From positions 1,860,001-1,924,000 of the forward strand of contig NZ_AP027368.1 in assembly GCF_030296015.1 (NCBI RefSeq): a DNA stretch of 64,000 bases, read 5' to 3'. The first letter of the stretch is position 1. Each line of letters opens with the position of its first letter. Positions 17,557 to 25,320 of this stretch are shown here, piece by piece. Made by a program: the position numbers and the translations under genes. The notes below the pieces were generated by a model. It saw only the letters and a list, made by a program, of their open reading frames with translations. It had not been told where the DNA came from and ran no database searches. This stretch comes from Ferrimonas sp. YFM. GTDB taxonomy: Bacteria; Pseudomonadota; Gammaproteobacteria; Enterobacterales; Shewanellaceae.

Positions 17557-17786
17557 ATGGGGCTCCCTAAAATGTTGACCCGGCACTCTAGCCAAGATCC
17601 CACGGAAAAACCCTGAGCCAGACCATCAAATCGGCTTTTGACGGCCCCGGCGCCTCATTGAATGGTGATTTTTTGCCCCCTTTACACTCAATTCATTGGA
17701 ATCTCGACGAATCCTTGCGGTGCGCATTCGGTTGTGGCACAAGTCATACTCAAAGCTGGGCAGTCCTGACCAGCACGGGAGCCGTT

Positions 17787-18899
17787 ATGAACGACCACGA
17801 AAAATCCACGCGCCGAGTGTTCACTGACGCTGCTGTCGAAGCAGCCCTGAAGATTGGTGCCATCTTCATTCTTCTGAGTTGGTGTTTCCAGATCGTGCGG
17901 CCCTTCCTGGTGCTGATTCTCTGGGGCGGCATCATTGCCGTCGCCCTGTTTCCCATGGTGCGTTGGCTCTCCGGTCGCTTCGGGTTGAAAATCAGCCTGG
18001 CCAGCAGCCTGGTGACCATCCTGGTACTCGCCGTGCTGTTGGTGCCCACCTATCTCTTTTCCGGGGCGCTGTTCTCCGGTACCCAGAGTCTGCTTACCGA
18101 GTTCAAAGAGGGGAGCCTGGTGATTCCGCCGGTGTCCGATGCCATCGCTCAATTGCCCTGGGTGGGGGAGGAGCTGCACGATCTGTGGCAAAAGTTTTCG
18201 GTGAACCTGGGGGCCGCTCTCGAGGGCTTTGGCCCCGAGATCAAGGAGGCACTCTCCCAGGTGGCGGCCATGGCCGGAAGCCTGGGGCTGGGGCTGTTGC
18301 AGTTTGTGGCGTCGGTGATCATCGCCGGGGTGCTGATGACCAATGCGGATTCCATTCGCGCCCTGTTCTACAACCTCTCCATGCGCATGGCCGGCGAGCA
18401 GGGGCGCAGCTTTAACGCCCTGGCGGTGGCGACCATCCGCAGTGTGATGCAGGGGGTGATTGGCGTCGCCCTGATTCAGTCCCTGCTGTCCGGCATTGGC
18501 ATGGGCCTGGCCGGGGTGCCGGGCACCGGCTTGTGGATGCTGCTGGTACTCATTGTTGCCATACTCCAGTTGCCGCCACTGTTGGTGCTGATCCCTGTGA
18601 TGATCTACCTCTTCTCCCTGGACAACACCACGGTGGCAGTGGCCTTTATGATTTGGGGACTGCTGGTAGGCGGCAGCGATGCGGTGCTCAAGCCTTTGCT
18701 GATGGGCCGTGGCGTGGACATTCCCATGTTGATCATCCTGATGGGGGCCATCGGCGGCCTGCTGCTCTCCGGCATCATTGGTCTGTTCGTCGGCGCCGTG
18801 GTGTTGGCCCTGGGCTTTAAGCTGTTTACCGCCTGGCTGGGCCAGGAAGCCTTGCCGGAACCCAGAGCGGCGCAGACTCGCATGGGCCTGAAAAGCTAA
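17787..18899 (+). CDS. AI-2E family transporter (first copy)
   Basis: A 370-residue inner-membrane protein of the AI-2E/UPF0118 family, with about eight helices. Members include TqsA, proposed to export autoinducer 2, and Na+/H+ antiporters, so the substrate is unsettled. Conserved segments include SWCFQIVRPFLVLI, and the GLAGVPGTGLWMLLVLIVAILQLPP and LLSGIIGLFVGAVVLALG regions. The ATG at 17787 follows GGGAGC. It opens a same-strand group with a HlyD-type adaptor, a DUF2955 protein and a second, closely similar AI-2E gene at 21202. Confidence 0.9.
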   Translation: MNDHEKSTRRVFTDAAVEAALKIGAIFILLSWCFQIVRPFLVLILWGGIIAVALFPMVRWLSGRFGLKISLASSLVTILVLAVLLVPTYLFSGALFSGTQSLLTEFKEGSLVIPPVSDAIAQLPWVGEELHDLWQKFSVNLGAALEGFGPEIKEALSQVAAMAGSLGLGLLQFVASVIIAGVLMTNADSIRALFYNLSMRMAGEQGRSFNALAVATIRSVMQGVIGVALIQSLLSGIGMGLAGVPGTGLWMLLVLIVAILQLPPLLVLIPVMIYLFSLDNTTVAVAFMIWGLLVGGSDAVLKPLLMGRGVDIPMLIILMGAIGGLLLSGIIGLFVGAVVLALGFKLFTAWLGQEALPEPRAAQTRMGLKS

Positions 18900-18993
18900 C
18901 CGGTATCCTTATCGTCCAATCCCTGGCGGCGTTTTGAACACCTTGTTCTACATTGAATAGGTGTTCGACAACGTGCTGCAGCCAGGGGTGGGC

Positions 18994-20115
18994 ATGAGTG
19001 ACGCGGAGAAAACGGCCCCAGAGCCATCGCCTCAGGAGGGCGAAGGGGCCAAAGAACAAAGCAAAATAAGGCGCATCACCAACCTGATTCTGGGTGTGGT
19101 CGTCGTCCTGTTCCTGTTTCATCTGATTGCGGACCGGCTGATCCCCTCGACGGATCTGGGCCGGGTCCGTGCCTTCGTCGTGCCCATCACTCCCCAGGTG
19201 TCCGGAGAACTGCAGGCGATCAAGATTGAGCCCAACACCCCGCTGAAACAGGGTGAGGTGCTGGCGGTGATCAACCCCAAGGATTACGAGATTGCCTTGC
19301 AACAGGCGGAACAGAACCTCAAGCAGGCGGGACAGAGCCTGGGGGTGCAGACCGCCAATGTCTCCGCGGCTCAGGCCAAGGTCACCAATGCCGAGGCCAA
19401 CCTGCAAAATGCCCGGGTGCAGTCCCGCCGGGTGTTTGCCATGGTCGAGCGGGGGGTGATGTCCCAGGCGGATGCGGATAACGCCAGGGCGGCGCTGACC
19501 AGCGCCGAGGCCACCCTGGCCAGTGCCAAGGCAGATCTGGCCAAGGCCCGGGAGCGTCTGGGGATGGAGGGGGAGAACAACACCCAGGTGCGCAGTGCCC
19601 TGCTGGCACTGGAGCAGGCTCAGCTGAATTTGTCTCGCACTCAGATTGTCGCCCCGTCCGATGGGGTGGCCTCTAACTTCCGCCTTAAGGAGGGGGTCTA
19701 CGCCAATGCCGGCCAGCCGCTGATGACCTTCATCTCGTCCGATGAAGTGTGGATAGAGGCCTACTTCAGAGAGAACAGCCTGGGGAACATGAAGCCGGGG
19801 GATCGGGTGGAGTTCACCCTGGATTATGCGCCGGGCAGGGTGTTTCAGGGTAGGCTGGGCTCCATCGATCTTGGGGTGGACTGGGGCCAAAACGAGCAGG
19901 TAGGTCGCCTGGCCCAGGTCTCCAGCGACACAGGTTGGTTGCGGCAAAGCCAGAGGTTTCCCGTGACCATAGTGCTGGAGCCCAGCGAGGCCTATGGCTA
20001 CCGTCGCGTGGGCGGGCAGGCGGATGTGATCGTCTATACCGGTGACGGCATGCTGCTCAATGGTTTGGGCTGGCTGTGGATTCGCCTGGCCAGTTGGGCC
20101 TCCTATGTGCGATAA
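18994..20115 (+). CDS. HlyD/EmrA-type membrane fusion protein
   Basis: A 373-residue adaptor anchored by one N-terminal helix (about residues 28-48). It has a biotinyl-lipoyl-like half motif around VVPITPQVSGELQAI, a long coiled coil (about 90-200) rich in Ala, Gln and Glu, the second lipoyl half (RTQIVAPSDGVASN) and a beta-barrel domain. Adaptors of this type link an inner-membrane exporter to an outer-membrane TolC-like channel. The next gene, seven bases downstream, codes a DUF2955 membrane protein, its usual partner. An upstream GTG at 18961 is possible, but ATG 18994 fits better. Confidence 0.9.
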   Translation: MSDAEKTAPEPSPQEGEGAKEQSKIRRITNLILGVVVVLFLFHLIADRLIPSTDLGRVRAFVVPITPQVSGELQAIKIEPNTPLKQGEVLAVINPKDYEIALQQAEQNLKQAGQSLGVQTANVSAAQAKVTNAEANLQNARVQSRRVFAMVERGVMSQADADNARAALTSAEATLASAKADLAKARERLGMEGENNTQVRSALLALEQAQLNLSRTQIVAPSDGVASNFRLKEGVYANAGQPLMTFISSDEVWIEAYFRENSLGNMKPGDRVEFTLDYAPGRVFQGRLGSIDLGVDWGQNEQVGRLAQVSSDTGWLRQSQRFPVTIVLEPSEAYGYRRVGGQADVIVYTGDGMLLNGLGWLWIRLASWASYVR

Positions 20116-20121
20116 ATCCCG

Positions 20122-21144
20122 ATGATGGCAGCGAGCCTCAAAAGCCGTGACAGGCGGGCCCTCAGGCTGACCCTGGGAGTCGGACTCGCCGTGGCGCTGT
20201 CGGCGTCCATCGCCTGGTCGCTGGCGTTCGTGGCGCCGGTGTTTGCGGCCAAGTTCCTGGTGGAGCGGGTCGAGCCCACCTGGGGAACCGCTCGCGAGCT
20301 GCTGTTTGGCGTTCTGGCTACCGTTGCCATCGCCTTCGCCGTCAGCTTCGGCCCCATTCATTACCCTCTGGTGTTCCTGCCACTGCTGGCACTGGTGATG
20401 CTTTGGGCCTACTTCCTGTTCAGCGACCCCCGTTGGAACTTCTTCGCCTCCATGCTGATCATCGCTGCCCTGTTGCTGCCCTACCTGGGTTTACTCCACC
20501 CCGGCATCGCGCTGGAGCTGGGCATCGGCCTGGCGTTCTCCGGCGCGGTAGCGGTGCTGGTGTTTACCCTGATGCACCTGCTGATCCCCGAAGCGAAGGC
20601 CCAGAGCGGCTCGACTGCGGACGCCGAGGAGCTGCCAGACGCGGATGTGCGCACCGATGAGGCGGTTCGTGCCCTGGTAATCGCCTTTCCTGTGGTGGGC
20701 TTTTTCTTTCTGGCGCAGGTGAGTGACGCCCTGCTGACTATGATCTTCATTGCGGTGCTGTCGCTGCAGGCCTCGGGCGCCAAGAGCGTCAAGGTGAGCC
20801 TGTTCCTTCTGGTGACCAATGGTGTGGGGGGCGTGGTGGCGGTGCTGTTCTATCAACTGCTGGTGGTGATGCCCTACCTGGGTTTTTATGTGGCGCTGGC
20901 GATGCTGGTCACCATAGTGCTGGCCAGCTATCTCTACGCCGATCCCGACAAGGCGCCGCTTTACGCCGGCATCCTGTCCACGGTGCTGGTGCTGGTGGGG
21001 TCCACCGCGTCATCCATGGACAAGGAGGTGGTGAGCAACTTCTACCTCAGGTTACTGCAGATCGCCATGGTTGGGGCGTACATGGTGTTTATCTCCTACT
21101 TTTTGGAAAGCCGATCCAGGCCGGGAATCTCTCTCAGGCCCTAG
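20122..21144 (+). CDS. DUF2955 / FUSC-like membrane protein
   Basis: A 340-residue integral membrane protein with two blocks of five to six helices (about 15-150 and 185-330), separated by an acidic cytoplasmic loop. This matches the DUF2955 family, related to aromatic-acid exporter/FUSC proteins such as AaeB that work with a HlyD-type adaptor. It begins seven bases after the adaptor gene, so the two are almost certainly co-translated as one efflux pair. The exported compound is unknown. Starts at 20122 and 20125 (ATGATG) cannot be separated. Confidence 0.82.
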   Translation: MMAASLKSRDRRALRLTLGVGLAVALSASIAWSLAFVAPVFAAKFLVERVEPTWGTARELLFGVLATVAIAFAVSFGPIHYPLVFLPLLALVMLWAYFLFSDPRWNFFASMLIIAALLLPYLGLLHPGIALELGIGLAFSGAVAVLVFTLMHLLIPEAKAQSGSTADAEELPDADVRTDEAVRALVIAFPVVGFFFLAQVSDALLTMIFIAVLSLQASGAKSVKVSLFLLVTNGVGGVVAVLFYQLLVVMPYLGFYVALAMLVTIVLASYLYADPDKAPLYAGILSTVLVLVGSTASSMDKEVVSNFYLRLLQIAMVGAYMVFISYFLESRSRPGISLRP

Positions 21145-21201
21145 ATCTCATTTGCTACCGGTCGTCCCTGGCTTAAGCCTGTCGACCAACAAGGAGCCCC
21201 C

Positions 21202-22326
21202 ATGAATCATCAAGTGAAAGAACAGCATCAGCTTTTGACCGGTGCGGCGGTTGAGGCCGCGGTCAAGATCGGTGCCCTGTTTATCCTGATCAGCTGGTGT
21301 TTCCAGATAGTGCGCCCTTTCCTGGTGCTGATCATGTGGGGTGGCATCATCGCCGTCGCCCTGTTCCCCGTGGTTAAGGGGCTGGCGGACAGGATGGGCT
21401 GGAAACTGGGGCATGCCAGTACATTGATGACCCTGTTGGTGTTGGCGCTGTTGCTGGTGCCCAGCATTCTGTTTTCCGGCGCCCTGATCACCGAGACCCA
21501 TGAACTGGTGACGGAACTCAAGGATGGCAGCCTGGTGATCCCGCCGCCGTCAGAGGCTGTGGCCAGATTGCCCCTGGTTGGGGATGACCTGCATCAGCTG
21601 TGGCAGAAGTTTGCCACCAACCTGGAGGGGGCGCTGGTCAGCTATGGCCCACAGCTCAAGGATGCCCTGGCAAGCCTGGCCTCCTCGTTGGGTGGCGTGG
21701 GGGTTGGCATTTTGCAGTTCGTGGTGTCGGTGATCATTGCAGGAGTGTTCATGAGTAACGCCGAGTCCGCAGGCCGGCTGTTCCACGGCATCGCCCTGAG
21801 AATGGCAGGCCCTCAGGGGGAGAGCTTCACTTCGCTGTCTGTGGCCACCATCCGCAGCGTGACTCAGGGGGTGATTGGGGTTGCCCTGATCCAATCCCTG
21901 CTGTCGGGCATAGGCATGGGGCTGGCCGGTGTGCCGGCCACAGGCTTGTGGATGCTGCTGGTGCTTATAGTCGCCATAGTGCAGCTGCCGCCCATACTGG
22001 TGTTGGCGCCGGTGATGATCTATCTGTTCTCGGTGCAAACCACCACGGTGGCGGTGGTCTTCATGGTGTGGGGGATTCTGGTGAGCGCCAGCGATGCGGT
22101 ACTCAAGCCGATGCTGATGGGACGTGGGGTGGACATCCCCATGTTGGTGATCCTCATCGGCGCCATCGGCGGAATGCTGCTCTCGGGAATTATCGGGCTG
22201 TTCGTCGGTGCCGTAGCGCTGGCCCTGGGGTACAAGCTGTTTTCCGCCTGGCTGGCCAGGGAAGGGCTGGCGGAGCAGGGCGCTGCTCAGCCTCAGCCCG
22301 AGCCTCAGCCGGAGTCAGAAAACTAA
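21202..22326 (+). CDS. AI-2E family transporter (second copy)
   Basis: A 374-residue paralogue of the protein at 17787-18899, alike along its whole length (for example SWCFQIVRPFLVLI and GIGMGLAGVP). AAGGAG five bases before the ATG gives a strong start. The C-terminal tail is different: a Pro/Gln/Glu repeat (QPQPEPQPESE). The pair brackets the HlyD-DUF2955 module, which points to a local duplication. The last four bases overlap the end of the convergent dehydrogenase gene. Confidence 0.9.
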   Translation: MNHQVKEQHQLLTGAAVEAAVKIGALFILISWCFQIVRPFLVLIMWGGIIAVALFPVVKGLADRMGWKLGHASTLMTLLVLALLLVPSILFSGALITETHELVTELKDGSLVIPPPSEAVARLPLVGDDLHQLWQKFATNLEGALVSYGPQLKDALASLASSLGGVGVGILQFVVSVIIAGVFMSNAESAGRLFHGIALRMAGPQGESFTSLSVATIRSVTQGVIGVALIQSLLSGIGMGLAGVPATGLWMLLVLIVAIVQLPPILVLAPVMIYLFSVQTTTVAVVFMVWGILVSASDAVLKPMLMGRGVDIPMLVILIGAIGGMLLSGIIGLFVGAVALALGYKLFSAWLAREGLAEQGAAQPQPEPQPESEN

Positions 22327-23165
22327 CCTATATCAATTTTGTGGGGGACGCCCATATAGCGACCAAACAGGCGGTCGAGCAGGGCGTCGCTCATAAAACG
22401 GCGGCAGAACAGGGCGACACTGGCTACCTTAGGGGCGGCGTAGCGGGCCTTGGGACGCTTCACCGTGGCGGCTTTGACGATGACGTCCGCCACCAGCTGA
22501 GGGTCGCATTCCATCGACTTGTTGTTTTCAAAGAAGTTGGCCGCCGCCTCGGCAATGGGGCGGTAGGGCCCCTGGCCGGATGTCTGCCTGATACTGTCGA
22601 TAGCAATACTGCTCCACTCGGTGCGAATCGCTCCGGGCTGGATCAGCACCACATCGATGCCGAAGGGGCGCAGTTCATTGCGGGAGCAGTCGGCAAACCC
22701 CTCCAGGGCAAACTTGGTGGCCTGATACCAGCCTCCCAGAATGGACCAGAACTTGCCGCCCATGGAGCCCACGTGGACGATGCGCCCCTGACGCCGTTGT
22801 CGCATTGTGGGCAGAACCGCGTTGGTGATTGCCGCCAGGCCAAACAGGTTCACCTCGAACTGCTTGCGCGCCTCTTCCATGGGCATATCTTCCACCGCCC
22901 CATAGGCGCCATATCCTGCATTGTTAACCAGCAGATCGATGCGGGTTTCTTTATCGAGAATGTGGGCCACAAAGGCGTCGATGCTGTGGGCATCGGTCAG
23001 ATCCAGGTAATGAACCTTGCCTCCGTCCTCGGCCAGGTCGGCCATCTGCTCGACTCGGCGGGCACCGCAGTAGACGCGGTATCCCTGTTGGATCAGGCTG
23101 CGAACCGTGGCTTTGCCGATGCCGGAAGAGGCGCCGGTTACTATGGCAACTGGGGTGGACTTCAT
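22323..23165 (-). CDS. Short-chain dehydrogenase/reductase
   Basis: A 280-residue classical SDR enzyme. The NAD(P) motif TGASSGIG (10-17) is followed by LVNNAGYG and the catalytic YxxxK as YQATK, with the Ser in VGSMGG. The Arg after the second strand (GARRVEQM) suggests NADP(H) preference. The substrate is unknown. TTAGGAG lies ahead of the ATG. It is transcribed away from a MerR regulator gene, and the shared region holds a MerR-type promoter that reads towards this gene, so the regulator probably controls it. Confidence 0.92.
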   Translation of the reverse strand: MKSTPVAIVTGASSGIGKATVRSLIQQGYRVYCGARRVEQMADLAEDGGKVHYLDLTDAHSIDAFVAHILDKETRIDLLVNNAGYGAYGAVEDMPMEEARKQFEVNLFGLAAITNAVLPTMRQRRQGRIVHVGSMGGKFWSILGGWYQATKFALEGFADCSRNELRPFGIDVVLIQPGAIRTEWSSIAIDSIRQTSGQGPYRPIAEAAANFFENNKSMECDPQLVADVIVKAATVKRPKARYAAPKVASVALFCRRFMSDALLDRLFGRYMGVPHKIDIG

Positions 23166-23202
23166 GGGTGCTCCTAAGGCGTTTCATTAAACTCTGCAGA
23201 GG

Positions 23203-23234
23203 ATGCTAACCTAGGGGGTACACCCCACAGTCAA
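23203..23234 (-). promoter_or_regulatory. MerR-type promoter and operator of the dehydrogenase gene
   Basis: On the minus strand TTGACT (-35) is separated from TAGCAT (-10) by exactly 20 bases. In the spacer lies the palindrome GGGGT-GT-ACCCC (23215-23226). An overlong 19-20-base spacer with a central palindrome is the hallmark of promoters that MerR-family proteins activate by untwisting DNA. The start point would be about 30 bases ahead of the gene at 23165. Confidence 0.7.
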
Positions 23235-23241
23235 CAGGAAA

Positions 23242-23616
23242 ATGATGCTGATAGGCGAATTGGCCAGGGCCGCTGGCGTCACCAAGGACACCGTACGCCA
23301 CTACGACGAGATGCAGTTGCTGGAAACCGGCAGTCGTCAGGCTGGCAGCCGCACCTACCGTGAGTACCCAGCGTCCAACATCGAGCGAATCAAGATGATT
23401 CAGAGCGCCAGGGCCATGGGGTTTACCCTGGGGCAACTGCAGGGGCTTATTGGTCGCTATGATGCAGGGAAGATGCCACAGAGTGAGGCGATAGCCCTGT
23501 TGGAACAGCATCTGGAGATGGTACGCGGGAAGATCCGGCAACTGCAGCAGACCGAATCCATGATTCTGGCTAAGCTTTCTGGCTACGAGGTGTCCAGGGG
23601 AGAAAAAGTGTCCTAG
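23242..23616 (+). CDS. MerR family transcriptional regulator
   Basis: A 124-residue regulator. The winged helix occupies residues 1-70, with IGELARAAGVTKDTVRHYDE as the DNA-binding start and SRTYREYP in the wing. A dimerisation coiled coil (about 78-115) follows. There is no metal-binding Cys cluster at the C terminus, so it is unlikely to be a metal or redox sensor of the MerR/SoxR kind; the short tail leaves no evident ligand domain. It probably acts on the divergent dehydrogenase promoter 8 to 39 bases upstream. Confidence 0.9.
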   Translation: MMLIGELARAAGVTKDTVRHYDEMQLLETGSRQAGSRTYREYPASNIERIKMIQSARAMGFTLGQLQGLIGRYDAGKMPQSEAIALLEQHLEMVRGKIRQLQQTESMILAKLSGYEVSRGEKVS

Positions 23617-24137
23617 TCCAGCTATGCCAGACGGTTACTCTAGAGAGCTGTGGATAGAGATCCAGAGGACTCGGTACTGTAGACATGGTTGTGATTGGAT
23701 ATTTCAACTTCTGCAGTGAATGAATCACAGACGAAACTCATAAAGCAGTTAATGCTGCTGAGCCAGTGGAATCATGAAACTTATGAATTAGTTACATGTA
23801 AATTGCCAGCAGAGTCACAGCCGAATCGGTTATTAATGTTTGTCGTTGTCCATTTACCTATCTTGAGTGTGGTAGTGAATACCTGCGCAGGCGATTAAAA
23901 AGGTCCCTCTTTGTTTTTCTCGCTTGTGCGTAATTATGATTGGCGCATGTGGATTTTGGCGTATTGCTTACCCTATTAGTGATTATTCCTTTGTAAAACA
24001 ATTGATTGAGGTATAGTAAACTTGCGTAAATATTGTAGGGATGGATTGACTTCATACTGTTGGGATGATGACTTTTATTCGCTGTTACTGATGTGGTTCA
24101 CTATTTTTAAGACAGATAACCGGGGGTGATGGGAATA
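23617..24137. other. A+T-rich intergenic region
   Basis: About 520 bases without a supported gene. A 67-codon frame (23695-23898) begins at TTG, lacks a ribosome binding site and resembles nothing, so I do not call it. Base composition is clearly more A+T-rich than most of the window. It precedes a LysR gene and a multihaem cytochrome gene, and could hold their promoters or be a remnant of transferred DNA. Confidence 0.45.
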
Positions 24138-25076
24138 ATGAGCGAGCTGGCCAACATCGACTTTTTTAGCCTACAGGTATTCAAAAGTGTCTATGAAACC
24201 CGAAATGCTAAAATGACCGCTCAAAATCTGGGAGTCTCGGCCCCCAAGATCAGTCGTTGTCTGGCGGCGTTGCGTATCCAGTTTGATGATGAATTGTTTT
24301 ATCGGCGCCAGAGTGGCCTGATGCCTACTCCGAAGGCGGAGCGGATCTACCAGGCGGTAGTGAGGTTAGCGAAAGGGTACCAAGAGTTGCAGGAGATCAA
24401 TGCGGCCGATATACACGTTACTCCTCCGTTGATACTCGCTACCCTGGCCAAGTTCTTGCCGGTGTTTGCCACCAAACTGCATAAGCCGGAGCATGCCCAA
24501 TTGGCCTCCAGGCTACAACTTGTGTGCTGGAATGTGGAGTCTATGGGGGCGTTACATAGAGGTGAACTGGATATTGGCTTATCGACTGAGTTGCCGATAG
24601 ATGAGCTCACCTCCAGTTTATTAAAGCCAAAGCCGGGAGTGTTTCTTGCGGCGCACGAGCGCCACCCAATATGGCGACGGGAGGAGCAATTTAGTCTGGA
24701 AATGATGGCCGAATACCCCTTTGTCTATAATGTGGTTCCTGGTTTTAATGACCACATTGATCCGTTGGAAACGTTTTTTCGCAATCATGATATTACTTTC
24801 GCGAGTATTGAAGGAATCGCCGATAAGGACAATTGGTATGCCAGGTTGGTGTCAACGCCGTCACTCACGTTCTGTGGGCCAGCCAGTTTTGCTGAGAGCG
24901 TAGCCAGTTTACCTGGGATGAGGGTGTGGCAGTTACCAAGGGCAGAACAGAGTCGTCTACATGAGAAGCAAAGAATGCCACAGTACCGCTTGATCGAGCG
25001 TTCGGAGAAGTATCGTCGCTACGATGACAACACTCGCACCCGCATATTGGCGCTGTTAAAAGACGTACTGAATTAG
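24138..25076 (+). CDS. LysR family transcriptional regulator
   Basis: About 312 residues. The N-terminal helix-turn-helix (FFSLQVFKSVYETRN, then MTAQNLGVSAPKISRCLAAL) matches LysR regulators, although SQ in the usual recognition helix is replaced by AP. A substrate-binding-like effector domain follows from about 90. Three starts are possible (GTG 24126, ATG 24129, ATG 24138); the last puts the DNA-binding domain at the normal distance and has GGGA ahead. It lies upstream of the multihaem cytochrome on the same strand, with a terminator between, so it could regulate it, but this is inference. Confidence 0.85.
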   Translation: MSELANIDFFSLQVFKSVYETRNAKMTAQNLGVSAPKISRCLAALRIQFDDELFYRRQSGLMPTPKAERIYQAVVRLAKGYQELQEINAADIHVTPPLILATLAKFLPVFATKLHKPEHAQLASRLQLVCWNVESMGALHRGELDIGLSTELPIDELTSSLLKPKPGVFLAAHERHPIWRREEQFSLEMMAEYPFVYNVVPGFNDHIDPLETFFRNHDITFASIEGIADKDNWYARLVSTPSLTFCGPASFAESVASLPGMRVWQLPRAEQSRLHEKQRMPQYRLIERSEKYRRYDDNTRTRILALLKDVLN

Positions 25077-25098
25077 TCTGCGTTTGAGTCATTATAGA

Positions 25099-25122
25099 GG
25101 AGGGGCCTGGCCCCCTTTTTTT
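25099..25122 (+). terminator. Terminator of the LysR gene
   Basis: AGGGGC and GCCCCCT pair around a short CTG loop, followed by a run of seven T bases, about 25 bases after the LysR stop codon. Confidence 0.85.
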
Positions 25123-25320
25123 ATCCAAAATAGTTAGAGCTGGGCATCAAATTTCCCGGGCTGAAATTGCCAAATACAAATATTGAAATTACCTTTTGGC
25201 GGTCTCTATGCGTGACCCACAGAGTTGAAAGGCTAATTGCAGTTTTCATTTCATTCATTTCTTCGGTCTCTTATCGTCAAAGCGACTGCAAATGCAGGGA
25301 ATTGTAATAGGAATATGATG

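Noticed and set aside
23695-23898. 67-codon frame in the A+T-rich gap
   Set aside because: TTG start without a ribosome binding site, no recognisable sequence, in a region where chance frames are common.
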